Part shown: positions 1 through 6,832 of the stretch, one piece after another
Layout: every line of letters starts with the position of its first letter
Numbering within the stretch: position 1 is the first letter of the stretch
From: Roseovarius sp.
Lineage (GTDB): Bacteria; Pseudomonadota; Alphaproteobacteria; Rhodobacterales; Rhodobacteraceae
DNA length: 64,000 bases
Direction of reading: 5' to 3'
Assembly (NCBI GenBank): GCA_027493545.1
Contig: JAOSKR010000001.1
Span: forward strand, 586,001-650,000
The notes under the pieces: generated by a model
What the model was told of the DNA's origin: nothing
The model's input: only the letters and a program-made list of their open reading frames with translations
The model's database searches: none
Position numbers and translations under genes: made by a program

Positions 1-468
1 GCAGACCAGATCAACATCGAAGACATCGCTTACGCCTTGTCGATGCAGTGCCGTTTCAACGGCCATTGCACGAAGTTCTACTCGGTAGCCGAGCACAGCG
101 TGCATGTGTCCCGCGAGATCGACCCGAAACTCTCCATGGTTGGCTTGCTCCACGACGCGGCGGAGGCCTATTTGGGCGACGTGCCATCGCCTCTGAAGAA
201 GAAGCGCAGCCAGTTTTCCGAGATCGAGGAAAAGTTAGAGGCAGCAATTGGCAACCGGTTCGGCATCGACCCAGCGCTGTTCAAAGACCGCGAGATGAAA
301 CGGACGGACACGCAACTTCTGGTCAACGAGAAATCCGTGCTGATGGTCGAGGAACCGGAACCGTGGCCACCCGGCGCGCCGGCGGTGAAGGAACCGGGGA
401 GGATTGAAGCCTGGGGACCGGACGAAGCAAAGGCGCGGTTCTTGGCGCAATATCGCCAGTTGATGTGA
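1..468 (+). CDS. HD-domain phosphohydrolase-like protein (5' end outside window)
   Basis: The frame is open from base 1, so the start lies outside the window and 155 codons are visible. The protein resembles phage- and island-borne HD-domain hydrolases of the YfbR type, which act on nucleotides. It shows an HS pair (AEHSVHVS) and an HD pair (GLLHDAAEAYLGD) typical of the metal-binding HD core, followed by the helical tail of the family. The catalytic residues visible in this part are intact. It is the last gene before an IS630 copy and lies inside the probable integrated element that ends at about 2,221, so it is likely cargo. The true substrate cannot be told from sequence. Confidence 0.7.
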   Translation, partial: ADQINIEDIAYALSMQCRFNGHCTKFYSVAEHSVHVSREIDPKLSMVGLLHDAAEAYLGDVPSPLKKKRSQFSEIEEKLEAAIGNRFGIDPALFKDREMKRTDTQLLVNEKSVLMVEEPEPWPPGAPAVKEPGRIEAWGPDEAKARFLAQYRQLM

Positions 469-471
469 GCT

Positions 472-1520
472 AGAGCGGTTCCGTTTTTGTCTGAATCGAA
501 AGGAGATTCCCATTTGGTCCTGAATGTGATTCAGACTCCATACTGGTGAGGGAGGCCAGTATGGATGACGAGACCTTACTCAGACGACCTTCGGGAACGT
601 GTTGTCGCCGCGATGCAGGCAGGGGAGAGCTGTCGTAGCGTTGCGGCGCGGTTCGATGTGGCGCCGTCCAGCGTGGTGAAGTGGATGCAACGCGCGGCGC
701 GGACCGGCTCGGTCAGCCCTGCGAAGATGGGTGGATATCGCCGCCCGATACTGGAGCCGCACCGGGTGTGGCTCTTGGAACAGGTGCAGGCTTGTCCGCA
801 TGTCACACTGGCGGTGTTGCAAGAGAAACTGGCCGAGCGCGGCATCGAGGTCAGCCATGACACCGTCTGGCGGTTCCTGCGCGGCTGCGGGTTCAGTTCC
901 AAAAAAAGACATTGGTTGCCGATGAGCGTGAGCCTCCGGACGTGAAACGCCGCCGGGAGAGATGGCGGCGCCATCAGGGCGCATCGACCCGCGCCGTCTC
1001 GTGTTCGTTGACGAGACATGGGTGAAGACCAACATGGCTCCGCTGCGAGGATGGGCGCCAAAAGGTGAGCGCCTGCCGGGGTCGCGCCCTTTGAACACTG
1101 GAACACGCCCACCTTCATCGCCGCCCTGCGCCACGATCGGATCGATGCGCCTTGGGTGTTCGATGGCCCTGTGAACGGCGACATCTTCCGCACCTGTGTC
1201 GAACGCGTTCTGGTGCCGATCCTGCGACCTGGCGATGTGGTCGTGATCGACAACCTCGGCAGCCACAAAAGCCAGGCGGTCCGACAGGCGATCCGCGCGG
1301 CCGGGGCTCACCTTCTGTTCCTGCCGCCATAAAGTCCGGATCTGAACCCCATCGAACAGGCCTTCGCCAAGCCCAGACACCGGATGTGCAACACGGCGGC
1401 CCGATCCCGCGAAACCCTCTGGCGCGCTGTCGGCGCAATCCTCGATCGCTTCACTCCCGAAGAATGTGCGAACTACCTCGAAAACGCAGGCTATGCTTCC
1501 GTCAAAACCTGAAGCGCTCT
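472..1520 (+). mobile_element. IS630-family insertion sequence, decayed
   Basis: The element is bounded by imperfect inverted repeats. The left end at 472-490 reads AGAGCGGTTCCGTTTTTGT, and the reverse complement of 1502-1520 reads AGAGCGCTTCAGGTTTTGA, so 14 of 19 bases match. The left end is preceded by TA (471-472), the usual IS630 target. The right end is followed by TG, so a clean TA duplication is not preserved. The transposase stop codon lies inside the right repeat, which is common in this family. The transposase is broken, so the copy cannot move by itself. Confidence 0.8.
565..1512 (+). pseudogene. IS630 transposase, several frame breaks and an internal stop
   Basis: The N-terminal part (126 codons from ATG 565) carries the paired helix-turn-helix domain of IS630 transposases (MTRPYSDDLRERVVAAMQAG). 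The reading then moves by -1 at a run of seven A at 901-907, again near 975, and again near 1080. The remaining frames give the DDE domain (VFVDETWVKTNMAP, then VVVIDNLGSHKS). The third catalytic region should read PPYSPDLNPIE, but the tyrosine codon is TAA at 1330-1332, an in-frame stop. The A-run shift may be a programmed frameshift as in other IS630 elements. The other breaks and the stop indicate decay. Confidence 0.85.
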
Positions 1521-2174
1521 GAACTCGCTCATAATCCGGCTCCTTTAGGAAAGCCGCAGGAAAAACACGCCAAAAACCGGTGCACAATTTTGCGACGCGG
1601 TGGGGAGATTGCGACGCGGTGACACAAGTTGAACAATGCTGGGGTGGAAGTGCCGCAAAGACCGCCCTGGTGCGCCCCCGGACCGTTTCCCGGGACCGCG
1701 AAAGACACTGGAAAACGGCCAAGACCTTCAATCCACTCATGCTTGACCAGCATGAGGTCGGCCTCGGAATTGCTGGCGACCCCCCAATGGGAACAGAACG
1801 GAACGATCCAGAATAGAGGTATATATAGGTCTCTGGCGGGGGGGCGGGATAACCCCCCTTTCCCCCAGTTCACCTACCTCTATGGGGGGTGTGTGATGCC
1901 GCCATACCGTACCCAGCATCAGAAGCGTTCCCCCTCATCGGGTTCTTCGCCGGTAGTCGGTGCTCACCTGAAGACGTATCGATGAGCCTCTTTCGGCCCT
2001 CGTCGCGCTTTGTCACCCTTTTGTCACCGGTCGGAAAATTCACTTAGCCGTATTCAGTTACACAAGATTGGACTAACCCGACTGCCATCAACCCAAGTGG
2101 GCAACCTTCAATTATTCGCAATCTCCCGCCGAGGGCTCAAATGGCGGTGAGCCAGCGAACAAACCAAGTTCGCC
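1521..2174. other. Stretch without recognisable gene
   Basis: Between the IS630 copy and the tRNA fragment, both strands contain only short open frames with no family I recognise and no convincing ribosome binding sites. Base composition is lower in G+C than in the core to the right. It is probably the end of the integrated element. I cannot identify an integrase remnant here. Confidence 0.4.
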
Positions 2175-2221
2175 CATGGCATGCAAGAGGTCAGGAGTTC
2201 GATCCCCCCTAGGCTCCACCA
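2175..2221 (+). other. 3' fragment of tRNA-Ala(GGC), probable attachment site
   Basis: The bases from about 2175 to 2221 match the 3' half of a bacterial tRNA-Ala(GGC). They give the anticodon loop with GGC (2178-2180), the variable region AGGTC, the T-loop TTCGATC (2198-2204) and the acceptor end AGGCTCC followed by A and CCA (2219-2221). The 5' half is missing, the anticodon stem no longer pairs, and the T-stem has one extra C, so it is not a functional tRNA. A 3' tRNA remnant of this kind is the usual scar of an element that integrated into a tRNA gene. From its orientation the element lies to its left, and the intact tRNA should be beyond the window start. Confidence 0.75.
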
Positions 2222-2242
2222 AACCCTCCAAGTTCAACATGA

Positions 2243-2289
2243 TAGCTTCATCGTGTGTGACACCACAGGTGTGACACACGATGAAGCTA
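2243..2289. repeat. Long inverted repeat (22-bp arms, 3-base loop)
   Basis: The arms at 2243-2264 and 2268-2289 (starting TAGCTTCATCGTGTGTGACA) are complementary except for one mismatch, and three bases separate them. No T-run follows on either strand. The repeat lies between the tRNA fragment and the 3' end of the YczE-like gene on the opposite strand. It could act as a transcription or RNA-processing barrier for that gene, or be part of the element's end. Confidence 0.75.
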
Positions 2290-2325
2290 TAGCCGCCATC
2301 AAGTTCCTCGATTGTCTGGCGGATA

Positions 2326-2982
2326 TCACGGTGGGGTGCTGCGAAATTGCAGGATTTGCATCCCGATTGCCATTGCCGGTCCGATACCCAATGCAAAGAA
2401 AATCGTGCCCAGGCCAAGCGTGCCGCCCAAAGCCCAGCCGATCGCGATGACCGTCACCTCAAGAAGCGTGCGCACCAGCGCGATGGGTTGATGTGTGATG
2501 GCCTGAAGCCCGGTCATGAGGCCGTCTCTGGGGCCCGGGCCCAGGTTCGCGATCAGGTATATCGCCCCGCCGAATCCGGTCACAAACACCCCCGCCAGAG
2601 CCAGCACGGCATTCGCAGCATAGGTCTCGAATCTGGGCAAATAGGGCAGCACGAATTCCAGCACCAGCGCGATGACGATCGCGTTGAGGATCGTTCCCAT
2701 ACCGGGTGTCTGCCTGAGTGGAATCCACAGCGCCAGGACGGATGCGCTGATGACAAAGGTCGCAAATCCCGGGCTCCAATCGGTGATCCTGGTCACGCCT
2801 TCCGCGAACACGGTCCACGGGCTGACGCCGACACCCGCGGTGACCAGCAACGCTTCTCCCGGGCCAAAGATCACCGGGCCAATGACGAGAAACACGACCG
2901 ACGCCAGCGGCGGCTTCATGGTAAAGGCCTTTGGCGAACTCCATCTGAGCTTTGGGACTGACGTGACCGAAAGAAAACTCAT
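2326..2982 (-). CDS. YczE/YitT-type integral membrane protein
   Basis: About 218 residues with five to six hydrophobic segments, for example the stretches around LASVVFLVIGPVIFG, ATFVISASVLALWIP and LALAGVFVTGFGGAIYLIA. The pattern GVGVSPWTV near the N-terminus and GPRDGLMTG in the middle fits the YczE/YyaS family of membrane proteins of unknown function, close to BCR/YitT proteins. I chose the ATG at 2982 because homologous proteins carry a short basic N-terminal leader. A GTG at 2994 and an ATG at 2919 are alternatives. The gene is the first chromosomal gene next to the probable attachment site. Confidence 0.7.
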   Translation of the reverse strand: MSFLSVTSVPKLRWSSPKAFTMKPPLASVVFLVIGPVIFGPGEALLVTAGVGVSPWTVFAEGVTRITDWSPGFATFVISASVLALWIPLRQTPGMGTILNAIVIALVLEFVLPYLPRFETYAANAVLALAGVFVTGFGGAIYLIANLGPGPRDGLMTGLQAITHQPIALVRTLLEVTVIAIGWALGGTLGLGTIFFALGIGPAMAIGMQILQFRSTPP

Positions 2983-3431
2983 GGCGAAATCCACGTGAAA
3001 GCGTCAAGCGATTGGCGTTTGTGCCAGCTTGGAGAGGGCACGGCAAGCCCAACGTTTGCAAAGCTTGCGTGCGGACCAGAATGGCCGGAATTCAGCTCTG
3101 GTGTCGTGGTTTTCATCCTTCAAATCGCAGCATCGAAACACTGTCGCGCCGATCTTCATGACCACGGCGGCATTCGTCGAATTGGGGTCAGATCGGATTT
3201 TTACCGGTAAGGTATGGACCTTTGCCGGCACCAGGTTTCGCGGGGACTGGTCCGGGGTCGTCACCCCCCGTTGCGATGTCCGCGGTCGCAGTGATGTGAA
3301 ACTCGTGGATCAGGCAGAAACAGAAGAATATCCCTGTCCGGCCGGTTCCGTCACGGTCACGATCAACCGATACGCCTTTTCCCCGGACATGCCTGCGCTT
3401 GCGCAAGCGATTTTCTCGCCTGCACGCTGTT
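2983..3431. other. Intergenic stretch, no supported gene
   Basis: Short open frames exist on both strands, but none resembles a known family. The longest one on the plus strand runs on antisense to gapR, which argues against it. A decayed gene cannot be excluded in 3100-3400. Confidence 0.35.
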
Positions 3432-3451
3432 CTGAAAATGACCTTTTTCAG
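3432..3451 (-). terminator. Possible weak terminator after gapR
   Basis: Complementary segments CTGAAAA (3432-3438) and TTTTCAG (3445-3451) lie 16 bases beyond the gapR stop codon. The stem is A/T-rich and short and no long T-run follows on the minus strand, so the call is tentative. Confidence 0.35.
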
Positions 3452-3466
3452 AGCCTTAAAGGAAAT

Positions 3467-3727
3467 TTACGCCATGCCCAGCGCTTCGCGGTACATCGCC
3501 AGAACCGCCTCTTCCTCGGCGATGTCGTCGCTGTCGCGCTTGCGCAGCGCGATCACCTTGCGCATCACCCTGGTGTCGTAGCCGCGCGCCTTGGCCTCGG
3601 CCATCACCTCTTTCTGCTGGTCGGCGATGTCCTTCTTGTCGGCCTCGAGACGCTCGAACCGTTCGATGAACTGGCGCAACTCCTCGGCGGCCACGCGGTA
3701 GCTGGTGTCGGTCGTGGTATCGGTCAT
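3467..3727 (-). CDS. gapR: GapR-family DNA-binding protein (DUF2312/UPF0335)
   Basis: The 86-residue protein is typical of DUF2312, the family of GapR. GapR is a nucleoid-associated protein of alphaproteobacteria that binds overtwisted, AT-rich DNA ahead of replication and transcription and supports topoisomerase activity. It shows the long charged coiled-coil segment (EELRQFIERFERLEADKKDI) and the conserved GYDTRVMRKVIALRK motif. The length matches the family. It stands alone, with about 140 bases of upstream space for its promoter before the divergent gene at 3867. Confidence 0.88.
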   Translation of the reverse strand: MTDTTTDTSYRVAAEELRQFIERFERLEADKKDIADQQKEVMAEAKARGYDTRVMRKVIALRKRDSDDIAEEEAVLAMYREALGMA

Positions 3728-3866
3728 GGCATCCTCTCCGCTGGGGTCCGAACTGGGGCCGGGATCCGTTCCCTACAGCCCGCGCCGGAGCCCCGCAAGC
3801 CCGTGCTTGCGCCCGCGCTCGGGCTGCGCTAGGCGGCACGGGCCAAGAGGCGAAAGGGGGTAGGCG

Positions 3867-4082
3867 ATGGAGTTGCTGATCTGGCTCGGCGCGGGCATTT
3901 CGCTGACCGGCCTCGCGGGGCTGATCTGGTGCATCGTCCGGGTCTGGCAGGCCCGACGCGCGGGCCTGAGCGACGCAGACCTGCGCGCCGCGGTGCAGAA
4001 GGTGGTGCCGCTGAACACCGGGGCACTGTTCTTGTCGGTGATCGGCCTGATGCTGGTGGTGCTCGGCGTCGTGCTGGGCTGA
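3867..4082 (+). CDS. Small two-helix membrane protein, unknown function
   Basis: The 71-residue protein has two hydrophobic helices (residues about 2-25 and 50-70) linked by a short charged loop with arginines (WQARRAGLSDADLRAA). A ribosome binding site (AAAGGGGG) lies just before the ATG. I do not recognise a named family, but small proteins of this build are common in Rhodobacteraceae. It is divergent from gapR. Confidence 0.6.
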   Translation: MELLIWLGAGISLTGLAGLIWCIVRVWQARRAGLSDADLRAAVQKVVPLNTGALFLSVIGLMLVVLGVVLG

Positions 4083-4104
4083 GGCGGCCGGGAGCGTCCC
4101 GTTC

Positions 4105-4314
4105 TCAGACCGGCATGTTGTCGAACTGCGCCTCGATGACGGCGCAGGTCAGCTCCTCGCAGAGATCGCGGATGGCCGGCGGTACCGGCTTGTTGGCCTC
4201 TTCCATGCGGGCGATCACGTCGGCGAGTTCGGGTTGCAGACGCAGCTGCGCGTCGGGTGTCGTCCGAAGAATGCGGTCGTAAAGGCGCTCAAGGTTGCGT
4301 TCGAGCATGGTCAT
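4105..4314 (-). CDS. Small conserved protein of unknown function
   Basis: The 69-residue soluble protein is rich in Leu, Glu and Arg (start MTMLERNLERLYDRI), probably all alpha-helical. The start is supported by an AGGGAGAA sequence directly upstream. It follows the DksA-type gene by 54 bases on the same strand, so the two are probably co-transcribed. I cannot assign a function. Confidence 0.55.
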   Translation of the reverse strand: MTMLERNLERLYDRILRTTPDAQLRLQPELADVIARMEEANKPVPPAIRDLCEELTCAVIEAQFDNMPV

Positions 4315-4368
4315 GGTTTTTCTCCCTGATCGTGTTCGTGCAGATGCCGGGGGCCCGGCCGCTTGCCC

Positions 4369-4692
4369 TCAGGCGGCGGCCGCGCAGTCGCGGCAGAGCG
4401 GCGTGTCGGGCAGGATCGAGAGGCGGGCCTCGGAAATCTCCTCGCCGCAGCGCACGCAGTCGCCATAGGTGCCCTCGCGCAGTCGCTGCAGGGCGGCGCG
4501 GATACGGGTGATCTCGGCGCCGCTGTTCTCGCCCAGGCGCTCGAGAACTTCGTCGTCCTCGCGCTCGACGGCCAGTTCTCCCCAGTCCTTGGAGTGCGGC
4601 TCGTCAAGCTCGGCCTCGATCCGGTGCAGGCGACCGTCAAGCTCGGCCAGCCGCGCCAGCAGGGCCTTGCGATAGCGGGCGAAGTCGCGCAT
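4369..4692 (-). CDS. TraR/DksA-type zinc-finger protein
   Basis: The 107-residue protein has a long N-terminal coiled coil and a C-terminal four-cysteine zinc finger (C79-x2-C82 and C100-x2-C103). It contains the DksA-family sequence REGTYGDCVRCGEEI. Proteins of this family insert into the secondary channel of RNA polymerase and adjust transcription, usually together with ppGpp. The protein is shorter than true DksA (about 150 residues) and lacks part of its N-terminal region, so it is a DksA-like paralogue rather than the housekeeping copy. Its promoter region is shared with the divergent hydrolase at 4817 and contains an FnrL-like box. Confidence 0.8.
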   Translation of the reverse strand: MRDFARYRKALLARLAELDGRLHRIEAELDEPHSKDWGELAVEREDDEVLERLGENSGAEITRIRAALQRLREGTYGDCVRCGEEISEARLSILPDTPLCRDCAAAA

Positions 4693-4743
4693 CGGTCACC
4701 TCCTTTGACGCTGTCATGGTGGCATATTGGTGCGGGCCATTCC

Positions 4744-4757
4744 TTGATCAACGTCAA
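4744..4757 (+). promoter_or_regulatory. FnrL/FNR-type binding box
   Basis: TTGATCAACGTCAA fits the FNR/FnrL consensus TTGAT-N4-ATCAA with one mismatch. It lies 60 bases before the hydrolase start at 4817 and 52 bases before the divergent DksA-like start. That is a good place to control either or both genes in response to oxygen. Confidence 0.6.
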
Positions 4758-4816
4758 TCCTGCGATTGAATGACATGCAGGAAACCCTATACTTGGGGCG
4801 AATGAAGGGGGATCGC

Positions 4817-5680
4817 ATGAAACCGGACGTCACCGCGTTTTTCGACGAGGGCACCAATACCGTCTCCTACGTGGTGCGCGATCCCGCCGGCAGCGCCTGC
4901 GCGATCATCGATTCGGTGCTGGATTTCGACTATGCCTCGGGACGCACCGATACTGCCTCGGCCGACCGCATCGTCGATCATGTCACTGATGCCGGGCTCG
5001 AGGTGGCCTGGCTTCTCGAGACCCATGTCCACGCCGATCACCTCTCGGCGGCGCCCTATCTGCAGGACCGGCTGGGCGGGCGGATCGGCATCGGCGAGAT
5101 GATCCGCGTGGTCCAGGACACCTTCGGCAAGGTCTTCAACGAAGGCACCGAATTCCAGCGCGACGGCTCGCAGTTCGACCGGCTCTTCGCCGAGGGCGAC
5201 AGTTTCCATATCGGCCAGCTGCGCGGGGACGTGCTGCACACGCCGGGGCACACGCCGGCCTGCCTGACCTATGTGATCGGGGATGCGGCCTTTGTCGGCG
5301 ACACCCTCTTCATGCCCGATTTCGGCACCGCGCGCTGCGATTTCCCGGGCGGGTCGTCGTCGGCACTTTTCGCGTCGATCCAGAAGATCCTGGCCCTGCC
5401 CGATGAGACCCGCATCTTCGTGGGCCACGACTACAAGGCGCCGGGGCGCGACATCTTTGCATGGGAAACCACCGTCGCCGAGGAAAAGGCCCGCAACGTC
5501 CATGTCGGCGCCGGGCGTGACAAGGCCAGCTTTGTCCGGATGCGTGACGAACGCGATGCCACGCTGCCGATGCCGCGGCTCATAATCCCGTCGCTGCAGG
5601 TCAACATGCGCGCCGGGAAGATGCCGCCGGCGGACGGCGAGGGCGGGGTGTTCCTGAAGGTGCCGGTGAACCGGCTCTGA
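4817..5680 (+). CDS. Metallo-beta-lactamase-fold hydrolase, persulfide dioxygenase (ETHE1/Blh) type
   Basis: The 287-residue protein is predicted to oxidise glutathione persulfide to sulfite in sulfide detoxification. It shows H70-x-H72-x-D74-H75 (THVHADHL), H145 in HTPGHT, D162 and H204 (VGHDY), the metal-binding set of the fold. Length and the MRAGKMPP tail fit the ETHE1/Blh sub-family rather than glyoxalase II. I chose the ATG at 4817 because GAAGGGGG stands seven bases upstream. Starts at 4802 or 4766 are possible but lack a good site. The box at 4744 suggests FnrL control. A persulfide-sensing type regulator is encoded at 28151. Confidence 0.82.
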   Translation: MKPDVTAFFDEGTNTVSYVVRDPAGSACAIIDSVLDFDYASGRTDTASADRIVDHVTDAGLEVAWLLETHVHADHLSAAPYLQDRLGGRIGIGEMIRVVQDTFGKVFNEGTEFQRDGSQFDRLFAEGDSFHIGQLRGDVLHTPGHTPACLTYVIGDAAFVGDTLFMPDFGTARCDFPGGSSSALFASIQKILALPDETRIFVGHDYKAPGRDIFAWETTVAEEKARNVHVGAGRDKASFVRMRDERDATLPMPRLIIPSLQVNMRAGKMPPADGEGGVFLKVPVNRL

Positions 5681-6748
5681 TCACGACTTTTCGGTTGCGG
5701 GAACGCCGGCCGGGTCGGGCGATGCGGACCGATTCGGTGGCGCGGCTGCGAGACCGGCATCCGTCCCGTCGGTCGTTGCAGGTTCGGCATCCTCCGATAC
5801 GTCCGTTCCGCGCCGATCATCGTCGCCCCGCCCCTCTGCCGTGGCCGGGTCGGTCAGGCGCAGCGCCCGGAACCCGTGCATCTGGCCCAGCCGCCCCCGC
5901 GCCGCGACATGCCCGCCGGCGGCGATCAGTTCGGTGTGGCCGATGGCGGCGGCACTGACCGGCAGGACCATGCCGGGTTCGAGCGCGCAGACTTCCGACA
6001 GCGGCAGCCGGATCCGCGCCAGCACCGCGTCGAGCGTGACCGGCGCCCCCAGCGCCGCGGCCGTCAGATCGAAGGCGTTCCGGGCATCGGCGTCCGCGGT
6101 ATCGGGCGGCGCGCTCGCCTCCGGCGGCAGGATGACAGTCAGTGTCCCGACAATCGCACCCTCTCCGATAGCCGCCGTGAGGCGGAAGCAATCGAGATCG
6201 TGGCTCCCGATCGCCAGCGCCAGCGCCCGCGCATCCGCCACCCGGTCGCCGAAACGGAAGCCGCCGGACTGGCTGTCGGGTCGGGGCCGCGTGTCGGCGC
6301 GTGTCTCCGCGCTGGCCCCCGTTCCCGGGTCGGCCAGAGGCTCTGCAAAAAGACCCATGACCGCGCTGATCAGCGGCGCGGTCATGGCCGCGTCGGTGCT
6401 GGTGAAGGGCCGCTCGGGTGGCGGGGCGTGGCGTACCCGCCCGGTGGTCTGCGCCTCGATCAGTGCCTGCACGAAGGGCCGGTCGAAAACCGCCGCGCCG
6501 CGCGATCCGCCGGGCCCGTCGAGCAGCACGATCAAGTCGTCGGCATCGACCGCGTCCGCGAGTTCGGCGTGGGGGAGGCGTCGCTGCTCGACCGCGCGCA
6601 CGGTGACCGCCAGCCCGATGATGCGGTCGCCCGATCTCTCGACCGCCAGCCGCAGGGCACGCGCGGGCGACATCGCGCGGGCGTCGAAATCGGCGCGTCC
6701 CTGCCGGGTCTTGCAGTGGATGACGGTGCTGATGTGCTGATCGGGCAT
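5681..6748 (-). CDS. FliM/FliN (SpoA) domain protein
   Basis: The 355-residue protein has a SpoA-type domain at about residues 240-310 (VTLDAVLARIRLPLSEVCAL and the following beta strands). This is the fold of the C-ring proteins FliM and FliN and of type III secretion proteins. The N-terminal two thirds look like a degenerate FliM middle domain. The C-terminal tail is low-complexity and rich in Ala, Asp, Pro and Thr. No flagellar genes are nearby. It follows a histidine kinase on the same strand by 84 bases. A role in motility is possible but not shown by context. Confidence 0.65.
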   Translation of the reverse strand: MPDQHISTVIHCKTRQGRADFDARAMSPARALRLAVERSGDRIIGLAVTVRAVEQRRLPHAELADAVDADDLIVLLDGPGGSRGAAVFDRPFVQALIEAQTTGRVRHAPPPERPFTSTDAAMTAPLISAVMGLFAEPLADPGTGASAETRADTRPRPDSQSGGFRFGDRVADARALALAIGSHDLDCFRLTAAIGEGAIVGTLTVILPPEASAPPDTADADARNAFDLTAAALGAPVTLDAVLARIRLPLSEVCALEPGMVLPVSAAAIGHTELIAAGGHVAARGRLGQMHGFRALRLTDPATAEGRGDDDRRGTDVSEDAEPATTDGTDAGLAAAPPNRSASPDPAGVPATEKS

Positions 6749-6832
6749 ACCTTCCGCCGCGACAATATGAACCCGGGGCCTGCCGGACCGCAGACTAGCG
6801 GGGCGTGGTTACCAACCCCTTTACCGGCACCC

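Noticed and set aside
1580-1985. Short open frames between the IS630 copy and the tRNA fragment
   Set aside because: No recognisable family, no clear ribosome binding site, and composition does not favour one frame.
3029-3832. A 267-codon plus-strand frame across the gapR region
   Set aside because: Its second half is antisense to gapR. The first part has some protein-like look but no family.
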